From Distichodus sexfasciatus (Eukaryota > Chordata > Actinopteri > Characiformes > Distichodontidae), in assembly GCA_032718565.1 (NCBI GenBank), contig JAVGVS010000053.1, positions 2,266,288-2,330,287 on the forward strand: a stretch of DNA of 64,000 nucleotides, read 5' to 3'. The position numbers and the translations under genes are program-made. How positions within the stretch are numbered: position 1 is the stretch's first letter; every line of letters starts with the position of its first letter. The notes beneath the pieces are model-generated. The model ran no database searches and was not told where the DNA came from. It worked only from the letters and a program-made list of their open reading frames with translations. Positions 49,401 to 59,785 of the stretch are shown here, one piece after another.

Positions 49401-50557
49401 AGCCCTACTACCAGTGGAGAGTGAGTCACAGCCATGGTTTAACAGCTCTCCAAGTAAAGCGTTGTCAAAGCGCTGCCTGCTTGCCATATCGAGCAGCATC
49501 CAGGACTGGTAAAATAAAAAGCCCTAGCACAGGCCAGATAATACCCACGGGAGCCTGGACATAACGAAAACACGAAATCTCAAATCAGTCTAGAGCAGAT
49601 AATGCGATGAAATACAACACTTTTGATTCACACAAACCAATGCAAACTACAAGTGAATAAAACACATATGAGAAAGAAAGGAATGCCAATATCAGAGTTG
49701 AGCATAGACATTTCTTTAATACAAAGCCAAGTCAAGTGAGTGTTAAAGCAGAGCGAGCGAGGGCGTAGTATTTCAAGCGCAGTACACAAATCCTTTAAGA
49801 AAAAGTCACTTTCTGCCCTATGTAGTAAAAATACCAAGTCAAATAGGTCGCCTGACACTCATGCACTACCCAGAGACTCGTTACAACCTTGGCTATTTCC
49901 GGAGATGCATACTACTGCAGAAAAAGCATAAGAGCACCTTCCCTACCTTTTACTATCATGCTTATAGTACTATTATGACATCGATCTGTCCATTATCTGA
50001 CAGGGATACAGCAGTTAAAAACACTCGTAAAAATGGCCTGACAGCTATTATGGGATGTGGATGAGATGAGAGACCAACTAGTTTAGCAGGCTGCTCCAAC
50101 AGTTGCCACTGTGATAAGGTCACTTGTTCAAGTCACGGACCAATAAATGTGCCAGTGAGGTACTTATGAGCAAGGTACCATTCCTAAGCACTACTCCCTG
50201 TCGCTGGCAAAACTGAAGCCAACTGAATCTTGGAAAGTACTTTGGATATAACAGAGTAACCTTTGTTTTGTTTTTTTTTTACCTGTTCTGTGTCGGTGGG
50301 ACAGTGGTAGATGAGCACCAGGGTGGTGAGATGTTGATGATGCAGCCCCACGATGGTGATGAGGTTTGGGGCCATCCAGCGAGGCAGCTGCTCCACCAGC
50401 CAACACCAGAAGGGCTGCAGCAGAGGCTCCAGCAGTGGATTTTCCCTGGCTGCTGTAGCGTGCTCCTCCAGCCTCTTCAACTGATGTCGGGACAAACACG
50501 TCACTGAAACCCCAGCAACCTCATCAACTCCGCTAGAGTCCTTCTTTCAGCCCCCAT
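41076..50557 (-). CDS. cept1: cept1, choline/ethanolaminephosphotransferase 1; frame broken in exons 2-3
   Basis: Exons in transcript order: non-coding 1 (about 52190-52037), 2 (50681-50283, first ATG 50557-50555), 3 (49554-49412), 4 (47506-47365), 5 (46142-46058), 6 (45120-44989), 7 (42996-42838), 8 (41851-41726), 9 (41213-41076, TAA 41078-41076). Exons 4-9 give 260 open residues with exact phases and family signatures CAHWQTYVSGTLRF, FSCTNYFRVIFTGG, GKNGSTIAGTSVLSP, KHPCLYIL and AHMTKSEM; the end is HNHH. CEPT1 is a multi-pass ER enzyme that transfers phosphocholine or phosphoethanolamine from the CDP-alcohol to diacylglycerol, the last Kennedy-pathway step. Sequence and the dram2/dennd2d context favour cept1 over its paralogue chpt1. 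Exons 2 and 3 are frameshifted (see their entries), so no continuous protein of normal length (about 400) can be read. Some substitutions in exon 8 (for example PRNDAAF) also differ from the usual consensus. Confidence 0.88.
43403..43434 (+). repeat. (GT)n microsatellite
   Basis: Sixteen GT units in the cept1 intron between exons 6 and 7. Other CA/GT runs lie near 29068-29125, 29860-29888, 32378-32399 and 41050-41068. Confidence 0.9.
43768..44911 (+). mobile_element. Tc1-like transposon, internally deleted
   Basis: About 1.14 kb with ends CAGTGCATTCAGAAAG and CAATGTGTTCAGAAAG, next to TA. Inverted repeats run about 200 bp at each side. The left one repeats the outer motif inside at about 43970-43982 (AGTATTCAGACCTTT), the IR/DR layout of fish Tc1 elements. 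From ATG 44172 a transposase reads LPEKLRDRIVARH (DNA-binding N-terminus) but changes frame several times. It reaches the catalytic-region FTFQHDN near 44715 and then runs straight into the right repeat. The C-terminal third, with the last acidic residue, and the inner right repeat are gone. It lies in the cept1 intron between exons 6 and 7. Confidence 0.85.
46584..46935 (+). repeat. 5' part of a hAT-like repeat in cept1 intron 4
   Basis: Second copy of the repeat start described at 13532, again followed after a few hundred bases by a SINE of the same family. Confidence 0.45.
46945..47075 (+). repeat. SINE family B, 3' part
   Basis: Contains TTGCCCACTGCTCCTTCACA and TGTGCTGTGGCGTGTTCACA; the head is missing. 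Confidence 0.55.
48175..49407. mobile_element. hAT-like non-autonomous element inserted at the cept1 exon 3 donor
   Basis: Ends TAGGGCTGGGCGATAT and (reverse complement of the other side) TAGGGCTGAAGCGATAT. Flanks are CTCACCAG (48167-48174) and CTACCAG (49408-49414), an 8-bp duplication with one base lost. Inside is an inverted repeat of roughly 160 bp (about 48285-48449 against 48652-48810) rich in CGCGC. The block 48481-48590 closely matches 5185-5290 of the element at 4221-5870, so the two belong to one family. No transposase. Confidence 0.8.
49412..49554 (-). pseudogene. cept1: cept1 exon 3, catalytic-motif exon with stop and indels
   Basis: Acceptor GTCCAG ends at 49555; length 143 where homologues have about 148, so it shifts frame. 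Reading in the incoming frame gives LGLFI, LDA and GKQA, all expected, then TGA at 49467-49465. The end is only recovered in another frame as LGELLNHGCDSLST. The CDP-alcohol phosphotransferase motif is DG-x2-AR-x8-G-x3-D-x3-D. Here the first D is replaced (ARYGKQA where AIDGKQA is expected), the AR pair is lost, about 5 bp are missing in the following spacer, and the third D is N (LNHGCD in place of FDHGCD). Of the catalytic aspartates only the last is visible. The donor ACTG|GTAGTA abuts a transposon. No second copy of this exon was seen between 47.5 and 50.3 kb. Confidence 0.8.
50090..50230 (+). repeat. SINE family B, 5' part
   Basis: Contains GTTCAAGTCACGGACC and GGTACTTATGAGCAAGGTACC; tail missing. 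Lies about 50 bp beyond the cept1 exon 2 donor. Confidence 0.55.
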
Positions 50558-50681
50558 TGGGGCCACTTGTGCCTGAGGGGCTGAGCTTCAAGGCCAGGAA
50601 GGTTTGGCCGTGATCGGACAGGGTTCTCGCGAGGCTGAGCCTATGATGGCTATGTGAAAGGGAGTGCTGTTTGCAGTGAGG
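50283..50681 (-). pseudogene. cept1: cept1 exon 2, first coding exon with several frameshifts
   Basis: Acceptor cttttctttgtttacag at 50682, donor CAG|GTAAAA below 50283. The first ATG (50557) reads 18 codons ending ...GFQ and meets TGA at 50503-50501; one missing base there would continue into CLSRHQLKRLEEH, the conserved CEPT1 start. At 50435-50461 the bases read ATAARENP in frame, but the neighbouring frame spells YSSQGKS, the expected residues, so a one-base loss and a one-base gain flank it. At 50326-50345 the same thing happens: in frame HHQHL, shifted IINI, matching the family. Between lesions the sequence is well conserved (WMAPNLITIVGL, TTLVLIYHCPT). In the frame of LSRHQL there is no upstream ATG inside the exon. 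Confidence 0.75.
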
Positions 50682-50877
50682 CTGTAAACAAAGAAAAGAA
50701 AACAGTGTAGATTCCCTATCAACAGAAACATCAGATGGAGTTTAGCAACAAGGCTGGCAACAGGAAAATAAATTACATTTGTTAGATAGAAAGTAGATAC
50801 CAGGAGGTATCTACAACTGCTACTATATACCGATCTTGCATCACTCTCTGTATATCTCAACAATTCATATTCTATAC

Positions 50878-51278
50878 TAGGCTGGGTATCGTAGCTGATT
50901 TTCTGAATCGATTCGATTCCGATTCACAAGGTCATGATCCAATTCAATTCTCGATTCGATTCGATATCGATTCATTTAGAGATTTCTTTTGGATCAATAC
51001 TAGTTTTGCTTGGTTATAAAATAACTTGTTTTAAAACTGAAGTGTTGCCAAACATCGGCCTTTAGGCCAGACGGTGATTTGAGCGGAGCAGCTTCAGCCA
51101 TGGCTCTATTTGGTTTCGGTTTCGCCGGTCTCACGTTTTTATAGCTCTCCTTGCGCGGTCACGAGAAGTAGTGCATAGCCGCAAGAAAAGATCGATCCGT
51201 GAATTTTTGAATCGATATCGTATTTTTCGAACGAGAATCGATATTAATCGGTGAATCGATTTTTTGAACCCAGCCCTA
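50878..51278. mobile_element. hAT-like MITE in cept1 intron 1
   Basis: 401 bp. Ends TAGGCTGGGTATCG and CCCAGCCCTA; flanks TTCTATAC (50870-50877) and TTCTACAC (51279-51286) match at 7 of 8. Both ends are dominated by repeated ATCGATTCGATT-type motifs that make it self-complementary. Confidence 0.8.
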
Positions 51279-52036
51279 TTCTACACAGTCATTTTAGATA
51301 GCTGCTTGGCTCAGTCACATCTTACTTTACTACCTTGAATGAAACAGTATGTAACAGCCATCTCTTAAGATTTAATATTAAAGGCATCTAAGTATCCAGG
51401 TATGAAATGGTGATAGCACGTTGGCGGTTTTGACCCTCATATGAGTGAAAAAAGAAAATGGAAAAAAGTAAAACCTTTAATCCCATGTTAATACAGAAAT
51501 TAAGAAAATGGAATGATCTTGTGATGAGAGCGAATACACACTGTTCATATAGGTTGTGTATTAAGAATGAACAAATACTATAAAATACACTTACAAATAA
51601 ACTAGAATAAAATATCCAGAGTTATTAATGTTGACAACTGTCTGTAGCAAACTGTAGAAATCTTATACTTTTATCGTATTTTGTGCAGGTTCCTTCATAA
51701 ATATATGCCTTTAAATCCTACTGCATCCCGATATTACCACATGGGCCGACAAATAAACTCAGTAAAGAGGCTTCATATTCACTCCATATTAAGTTTAAAG
51801 GGGTTAAACTTTGTTTACACTCTGCCAACACATGTGAATAAAATAATAATACGTTTACAGGAAAGTTAGTCAGTTTCACAGACAGACGTGTTCACGCGTG
51901 TCTGATGAGCGGCATTAGCTCGCAGCCCCCGTTAGCCGCGTTAGCTGGGTTCAAAGCGCACTTCACCTTTAATCCAACATCCAGCATCCAGCATGGGGAG
52001 GCTAACGTTAGCCTAGCTGCACTCTTAACGTCTTAC

Positions 52037-52300
52037 CTTGGCCGAACCTCTCACTTTACAGCCGTTCAAATCGGAATCGGATAAAGTCCAGGCGGATGCG
52101 GTTTGACGCTTTGAGCTGGTTCCAGCTAACGAGTCCCGTGTATCAGCGATAAGAGCCGCGATATCGGTGCTGTCTGCATGGACGGATGGAGCAGCGCGAA
52201 GGCGGAAGCTACCAACGACTACATAATGACGTCACTTTGTAGGCGGCCCGTGGGCGTTTCCCAGCGTCCGCTTCCTAAAAGTAAAGTGCGCATGCGCCAA
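52037..52300 (-). promoter_or_regulatory. cept1: cept1 non-coding exon 1 and CpG-rich promoter with CRE and NRF1 sites
   Basis: A minus-strand exon ends with GGCCAAG|GTAAGA at 52037, the strongest donor in the region, and has no ATG-led coding frame that matters, so it is read as 5'UTR. Just upstream are TGACGTCA (52227-52234), a perfect CRE/ATF palindrome, and TGCGCATGCGCC (52287-52298), a near-perfect NRF1 site, plus GGAAG/CTTCC ETS-like cores. CpG density is high from about 51.9 to 52.3 kb. The arrangement is typical of a housekeeping promoter. Confidence 0.6.
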
Positions 52301-52769
52301 AGGGTCCAGTTCTTTCGGTGGGAAGTTGTGACAGAAAAATGTGTATTATTGTTTGTGATGTCTGTTTGCGGCATTAGCGTCAGAATGTTGCAGCATCTGA
52401 TAAGTCCTGGGGAAAACTCACATTTTTTTGTTGAAACACTTTTTTTGTTGCAACACTTATATTTTTCACACAACAGTTGTACCAAAAGTACTCTTGGTTT
52501 ACACCAAATAAAGACTATATCGGGCTTGACGCATGTATCATGCCTCCAGCATTTTTACATTTTTAATATTTGATTGACTGGTTTATTAGATATTTCAACA
52601 TTTTCTGCTCAGTTTCTATTCTTGTACACTTATGTAATGGCCTCGTTTTATGTTTAAGAGCCAATATAATATTTTATAACATTATAGTGCATTGTTTTTA
52701 CATAAAGGCACTGAGTTAGAATGGCATATATTACCACATGCACTAATGAGTGGCCATTAAAATTTGCTC

Positions 52770-52970
52770 TTAATGGGGTGGTGGTTTTCTAGTGGTTAAT
52801 GTCTCTGGACCGAGAGGTCATGGGTTCGAATCTACCTCCAGCATCACCATCATTGCGTTCCTGAGCCACACCCTTAATCCCAAATTGCTCTCAGGGAAAC
52901 TATCCCTGAAATTAGTAAAATGTGAGTAACACTGGATAAGAGTCTGCTTAATACCGTAAATGTAAAATGG
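52770..52970 (+). repeat. SINE family C
   Basis: GGGTTCGAATCTACCTCCAG, CTCAGGGAAACTATCCCTG and ACACTGGATAAGAGTCTGC; about 0.5 kb beyond the cept1 promoter. Confidence 0.65.
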
Positions 52971-53239
52971 TCTCCACTCTGGGAATCTTTCTTGCTTTTG
53001 CAATTTTTAGTGGACTCCACGAGGTCCATATGTAATTACATCGAAACAGTATTATTCTAAATGAGCTGGACACTAACGATCTAAACACTATTTAACAACA
53101 ACAAAAAACTTCTTAAATACATTTGAAAAAGATTTCCACTGGTATCTTATGATTTGTTCTGAAGGCTTTCATCCACAAGATGGCACAAGAGTCCTACTTT
53201 AAACATACCCTGACGAAGTTTTGAAAAAGGACACTCTCC

Positions 53240-53240
<1 letters not shown>

Positions 53241-53293
<53 letters not shown>
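53241..53293 (+). repeat. (CT)n microsatellite
   Basis: CT repeat of about 25 units, about 1 kb beyond the cept1 promoter. Confidence 0.95.
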
Positions 53294-53299
<6 letters not shown>

Positions 53300-54004
53300 C
53301 ACTTAATTTAACTGTGTATTTCTGTATTTCTTTTACTCAGTAACTCTTTTTTGTGTAATTCTTATGTAAGAAATTCCACTGTATATTTTGATAGAAAACA
53401 AAAATATGGATGAACAGAATAAAAGTAAATTCGAAATACACTTTGTCAACAGCACGTAAATCCACATGCATAAACTAAATAATCTCCAACTATCACACAG
53501 TGCTAACAGCCTACACACTAGGCCTATATTTGTCTTCCAAGGAACAGCATGTCTGTCTATCAGTGCACATCACATTACCACATGGAGCCTTATTGAATTG
53601 TTAAAGCCCCATTGATTGGAGGCTGCTGGGGATTTGTCCACACTCGGCCTTAAATGTCCTCTCTCATGAGGAACAGGAAGCAGTGGGATTGATTAGCGAG
53701 TGTGAGAACCACAGGCCTGCTGTCCTACCTGAGCTTGTGGCTATGGGAGCTAACCGCTAGTCTACAGAGATCGATACGCTGTCACTGTCTGGTGCAGTAA
53801 AGAGAATATGTCACCCAGCCTCTACAGCATGGCCGGTCATGTGAAGTATAGTTACTGGGAAATAGTTCAACTATTTTTGTTAGTATTGTCTTATAAAGCT
53901 TTCTGATGGCACATGACTAGAGTACAGGGTCGTTATTCGTACAAAGGCCAAGGCTTTTGAATTAATGAAGGCTAAATTTGTTTTTGTTTTTAAATTTGTC
54001 AGGG

Positions 54005-54220
54005 AGTTGGCCTCACGGTCACTGGTTCAAGTCCCGGACAGGTAAAGGTGCCACTGAGGTACTCATGAATAAGGTACCGTCCCCAAGAAGGGCTCCACAG
54101 GTCCACAAAAAACCCTGCTTACTGCTCCTTCAGAGATAGGTCAAATACAAAGATCACATTTCGTTTTGGTCCGCTGTGTGATTTGCTGTGGTGTGTTCAC
54201 AGTGACTAATAATCACTCAC
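54005..54220 (+). repeat. SINE family B
   Basis: Contains GGTTCAAGTCCCGGACAGG, GGTACTCATGAATAAGGTACC and a TGTGGTGTGTTCACAGTGAC tail. Confidence 0.65.
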
Positions 54221-56051
54221 TTTTTTAGTCCCCCAAATAATTTTTTCCGTAAGAAATATTCTTCCAGTAGGCAGCCTCACCTGGATGATACTCAACAGCA
54301 ATTTTTGGACCAGTACAATCACCACACATTAGCTTTCAGGAGAGGTTTAGGAGAGATAGGGTATGATTCGGAGCCTAGATTTGAGTTGTGGTAGGTGGTT
54401 TTTGTAGTACAGCAAGGGTCCATGTCTATATATGTATATTTTAGAACAATGCCCAGGGATTTTTTTTAAGATCTTTAGGACCTGACTTTTACATCTCATC
54501 TAAAGGAAGATGTCGTTTTCACAGTGTCCCCCATCACTGCACTGGGGCATTGGGATCCACACAGACCATGATATGGTGCCGTTGTTGGACAGATCAACAG
54601 TGTTCATTTCTGCAGCTACTTTATATTAAGTATAAATTCTTATTAGTTTTAGTTAAATTGTAGTCATTTCTGTCTGTTCATCCACCATCTCTTCTTCTGG
54701 ACATAAAATTTCATCATTTTTACGTTTGTTGTATGTTTTCCTCTTTAAAATAATCTTTTTGGTTTTAGTTGTTCCTAATTATGCAATCCTTTCAATACAC
54801 ACTACTTAGTTGCTTGTCTATTTTCCTGAGTTTATTGTCTATACTAAGCACTTTGTTCTGCATTTTATCTATGAAAAGTAAAATTATTATTATTATTATT
54901 ATTAAGTTTAAACTGCAGGTGGAACGGCTGCTTTTTGGTCAATTAAGCAGAATAAACACCTGATGATAAAAGTCAAGGTTAGAATTGGAGTGTTTACTGA
55001 TCAAGTCTCTGTATCAGCATGAAGTAAACACTTACCTGATGAACTAATGCCCTGTGTTTGTTTGGCACAGGCAACAAGGATTCAGTCAGATTTTTCCTCA
55101 TATCGTTTTCAACTCGCGGCAATCAAACTCCAACCAAAATGTGTAGCCTTCTAAATGAGAGTGACATTCAGGCAATGTTTGCATGATGCATTATAAATGA
55201 GATGAGATGCAAATGTTCCCAATCATTGCACATTGACATTTAGAGTGACAAATGTCACCTGAGCAGGTGTGTCTCCGCATGGTAGGGTGCTAGGGCACCC
55301 AGCGGCCCGAGTCTGGAGTAGAATTCGGTGTCTGATATGTGGAAATAACTAAGTAAGCTTGAGGAACTTCGAGGAACTTCGCCAAGTGATCGGAAGCATA
55401 AACATTTAATGTATTAACACAAAGTACATTTGTATGCATGTATTCACATAATATACTTTCATCTCCTAGGTTATGATGTTGGAGGTTTCGGGGGGACGTT
55501 AACAGAGTCCTGCTTGTGCTGTGTTCCACTTTTCTGGAGTGTGGATTCTCGCTGGCTGCGCTGCCCCAGGCCAGCTGATGGGACAGGGATTAGAAATTCA
55601 AATGGTCCTCCTTTGAAGTGGGAGTGGAAGCTTTGAGTCTGGAACCCTGAGGGAAAAGCAGCCAAGTCTGCGCATTGATCCCGGCACAATGCCTTTGACT
55701 TTGAGACGGAGTTATTTATTTATTTGCGTACCTTTTTCATATCAGACGGTGAACCTGGGGCAGATCTTCAAGTGATTTGGCTCACAATGAGACGCCAAAC
55801 GCAAGTCACGGAGGGCCTTACAGTGGGAAAAATACCATTAAAGGATAAATGTTTGCTCTGGTGTATGTGCTTAAAGGGGGATTTCAAAGGAGTTCACACT
55901 CAAACAAGTATTTAAAAAAATTACCTAAATGTCAGTTTATGAAAGAATCCTCATTTCTCTGAGCTAGAGCTAGGCAATATGATTCAAAATATCACCTAAT
56001 ACTTTTGGTTGATATATGCTTTAATATTGTTCCTATATTAAATAATTTGGA

Positions 56052-56411
56052 TTATGTTGGTGCAGTGGTTAGCACTGCTGCCTCACAATGAGAAGGTCCT
56101 GGGTTCGATCCCCAGATCAGCCGTAGGGCCTTTCTGTGTGGAGTTTGCATATTCTCTCTCTCTCCGTGTTCGTGTGAATTTCCTCCGGGTGCTCTGGTTT
56201 CCTCCCACAGTCCAAAAGCATATAGGTTAATTGGTGACTCTAAATTGGTGTGAGTGAGAGTGTGATTGTGCGAGTGTGTGTGCCCTTCGGTGTGTTGGCG
56301 CCTACCCAGGGTTGGTCCCTGCCTTGCGCCCATAAATTCCCGGGATAGGCTCCGGTCTCCCTGCGACCTCAGCTGGGATTAAGCGGTTCAGATAATGAAT
56401 GAATAAATGAA
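56052..56411 (+). repeat. SINE family A, most complete copy
   Basis: Starts TTGGTGCAGTGGTTAGCACTG (A-box region), GGGTTCGATCCC (B box), and ends GATAATGAATGAATAAATGAA. Preceded at 55965 by a fragment of a hAT-like repeat. Confidence 0.75.
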
Positions 56412-59104
56412 TCACTGAATGCACAGAGGTTATTTGGGTCGATCTGATATTTATATTTATATTTAGTCTATGTATATGATTTTGCTTACTCTATGTGCCT
56501 TATTTGTTCCTTGTACTGTAGAAAGTAGAGCTGTGTCGTCTTGTAAAATTTGCTTTGACTTTGACCTGAAATGAACACAAGAAATATGCATTAATGCATG
56601 AAAGCCAATTATCTTAGGTGTACTCTTACTGTAGGTAGTGTAGGAGTAGGTGCATTAAATACTTAAATTTGCCATTAACAATGTTCAATTAAAAATCTTT
56701 CAATGTGCTATTTTATGCTATGTTCATTTAAGCAACTTCATTTAAGTGACTTACAAGAAATACAAGTTTATCAATTGCTCCTCATTTTAAGATGCTAAAC
56801 ATGAGGTGGTGCTTTAGTGACCAATAGGACTGTTTAGCAGAAATGAAACAGTCCAAAGTGTGCTTGGTGGAATCTATTAAATTAATAAATTTATTTTCAT
56901 ATTGTTCATATTGTGACCCTTGATATATAACCCTGAACTACTTCGAGCAGGGGAAATCTTAAATGGAATATCAGTATATTTGTATACAAGTGTGAACAGC
57001 ATTCCAGCAAGGAATTACAGCATTGTTTAGAGTTTTCTCAAACTTTCTCAAAATCTGACTTGATCTCATCATCTAATTACCCTACCACAGTCTTCAGGAG
57101 TTTTTTGGGCATGTTAGGGCAGGGCAGGACTAACCCTGGCAAGAATGGAGCTTTCCTGGAATGCGGTTTCGCATCACAGATGAAGTTGTAGCAAACAGGA
57201 GTAAATAAGACTCATAACTGGTGAATGATGGTGATTGATGTTAAAGTGGTAAAGGGTTTGCAAAGTTGGTGTAGGTTCCGAAACACAGGACACATCTTAA
57301 CATTCTCTCAAGTATAATGGCTCTTTATGGACCAGATTAAGGTTGCTGGGCCAAGATGGGGTTTTTTTTCAGTTGGTATTCAGTTTTAGGTACTTAGTAA
57401 AATTATTTAGACGTATTAAGTGGTTTTAAAAGTTGCCTCCCTTTATTTGCATCCTTATTTGCATACTTATTCATTTGCGTGAATCGTAGCCCAAGCTGAA
57501 AAAAAGCTTTTCTTCCCCTAGTCATTTCTAATGTTTTTTGCCTTGTTGTGCTTTGTGTTTTACATTTTTATAGTGAGTTATTATGCCAATTTAAATGTAT
57601 TTTTTGCGTCTGTTGGTTCATGTCATTTCATCACAATGGAAACATCATTAATGAAAAAGGGGCCACTTAGGTCAATTTAAGTCCAGCATCTATTATGAGA
57701 TATTTCCCTAATTCCCATTGTTTTTATAAGGGAGGTGTCTGCTCAAATTAACTGCACACAGCAGACCACGGACCACAGAACCAGTGGATAACAAAAGCTA
57801 GATAATAATTAACAAGAGATATTATTTGGCCTAGCTGAATTGGAAAGCATTTTAAAGTACCTGTCGAATACAGCAAATAAAAAATATCTAATTTAGAAAT
57901 GCTCCATGAATATTAAATGTAGCATTTTACCAGCTTGGTGAGAGGGAAATCAGCAGGTCTAATGGACGAAACACTAATCTGATCCCTCTATTCTTATAGG
58001 TCATAAACAGTGGAGTGAGGTGACGGCACAGAAAATACAACCGGCTTTAACCGGCTTTCCTTCAATAGTGATTCTGTGCGTGTATGTGAACAGATTTTAT
58101 GTGGTTATGAGGACCTGATTGTGCACTAAAAGAAGGTTTCTGGGGTTTTGTGAGGACATTCATATGTGAGAAAGTGAGGGCAGGTTCTCATAAGGAACTT
58201 CTACAAAAAAACAGGTTTTTATTAGGGGTTTAAAGATACATTGATCTGTATCAGTACTTTGATTCAATGATCAATGAGCCCATAGCATTAATCCAAAATC
58301 AATCAGACATCATATATATTGCAACGTCACTTTATATTGTAAAGGAGGTCTATTTGTATTAAAAGAGAAGATTGTTTTTCACTTAAATAAACTGATAAAG
58401 TTAAATCAGCATGCAATATTGATTGTTGATCTCTTGTAGGCTCTTTCTGCTCCAAACTCACCATCCAAAGATTTGATCTGTTTAAAGTATGTGACTTATT
58501 GAGGAAACTGAAATATGAAGAGTCCAGTTCTCCAGTGTCATGGAGATTTTTCTTCCATTGCAGCAATGCAGGTTTCCTCTGAGCTTAAGAAACTCCCCAG
58601 ATAATCAAACCTAGTGCTGTCTTGACACCTCTATCTCTGTTCCTTTCTCTTTCTGTCTCACTCTCTTTCCCCTCACTGTTGTGATGTTTAATATATTGAG
58701 CAGGGGTGTGTGCTGTAGAGTTTCCCGGGTGCTCAGTGGGGTGGTGTGTGTTTGTGCGGGGGCCTGGCTGGGGGCCTGACCCGGCCACCCTCCTGTCAGA
58801 TATTGATGTCTGCAGATGTGCCTGCATAGAAACGGCAGCATCGGCCCTCTCGGCCCGGATAAATCATAGAGGGGAGGATTCACTCTGTATTATTGATGGT
58901 CCTGACGGCCAACTCTGGGTCTGTCAAACAGGGAACTGGGGGCAGGGACACTTGTTTGTGTGTGTGTGTGTGTGTGGGAGCAGTGCTCTTTCACCTTGAG
59001 AGGCAATGATGATCTGGAGCAGGGTTTGACAGCCTCCCCCTCCTCGCTGCCTGTAAGGACGGATCCTTTCAACTAGAGCTAAGGGATGTCACAATGTCAC
59101 CACC

Positions 59105-59612
59105 ATGTCTCAGAGAGAGAGAGGGAGTGAGAAAGAGGGAGAAAGACGGCGAGAGAGAGAGGGAGGGAAGAAAGAGAAGGAGGAAGTAAGAAAGAGTACA
59201 GTAAGTAAGAGAATCAAGAAAGACAGAAAGAGAGATAAAAAGGAAGAGAATGATTCAGAAAAGAGTAAAAAAGGAATAGGAAAGAAGCAGTTTAGAAAAA
59301 GAAAGGGAAGAGAGAAATAGAGGAGTAAGAAAGAGAGAGATATAGTAAGAAAGATTCAGAGAAAGTGCAGTAGGAGAGAAAGAGAAGAGAGTGATTCAGA
59401 AACAAAAAGGAGCGATACAAAGGAGGGGAAACAGTGAACAGAGATAGAGAGAGTACATTAAGCAAGAGAAAGGGTAAGAGAAAGAGAGGAGAATGATTTG
59501 GAAAGAACTTAGAAAACAGAGAAAGAGCAATGTAGAAAGAAAGAGAGGGAAAAAACTATACAGAAAAGAAAGAAAATGAAAGGGGAAAACACAGTGAGAA
59601 AGACTTAAAGAA
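59105..59612 (+). repeat. Long purine-rich (GA/AAG) tract, first part
   Basis: About 500 bp in which the plus strand is overwhelmingly A and G (GAGAGAGAGAGGGAGTGAG, AAGAAAGAGA-like). The long lysine/glutamate/arginine-rich frame at 59105-59320 is a consequence of this composition and is not a gene. Confidence 0.85.
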
Positions 59613-59619
59613 AGCTGCC

Positions 59620-59785
59620 ACTGAGATACTCATGAGCAAGGTACCGTCCCCAAGCACTGCTCCCCGGGCGCTTGTTAGCTGCCCACTGCTTCTTCATGGA
59701 TGGGTTAAATGCAGAGGTCACATGTCATTGTGGTGCACTGTGTGCTGTGATGCGTTCACAATGACAAATAATCACTCACTTAAGG
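59620..59785 (+). repeat. SINE family B
   Basis: Contains GATACTCATGAGCAAGGTACC and GGGTTAAATGCAGAGGTCAC; inserted at the end of a purine-rich tract. Confidence 0.65.

Noticed and set aside
59105..59320. Lysine/glutamate/arginine-rich open frame
   Set aside because: It is the translation of a GA/AAG-rich repeat; composition alone explains it.
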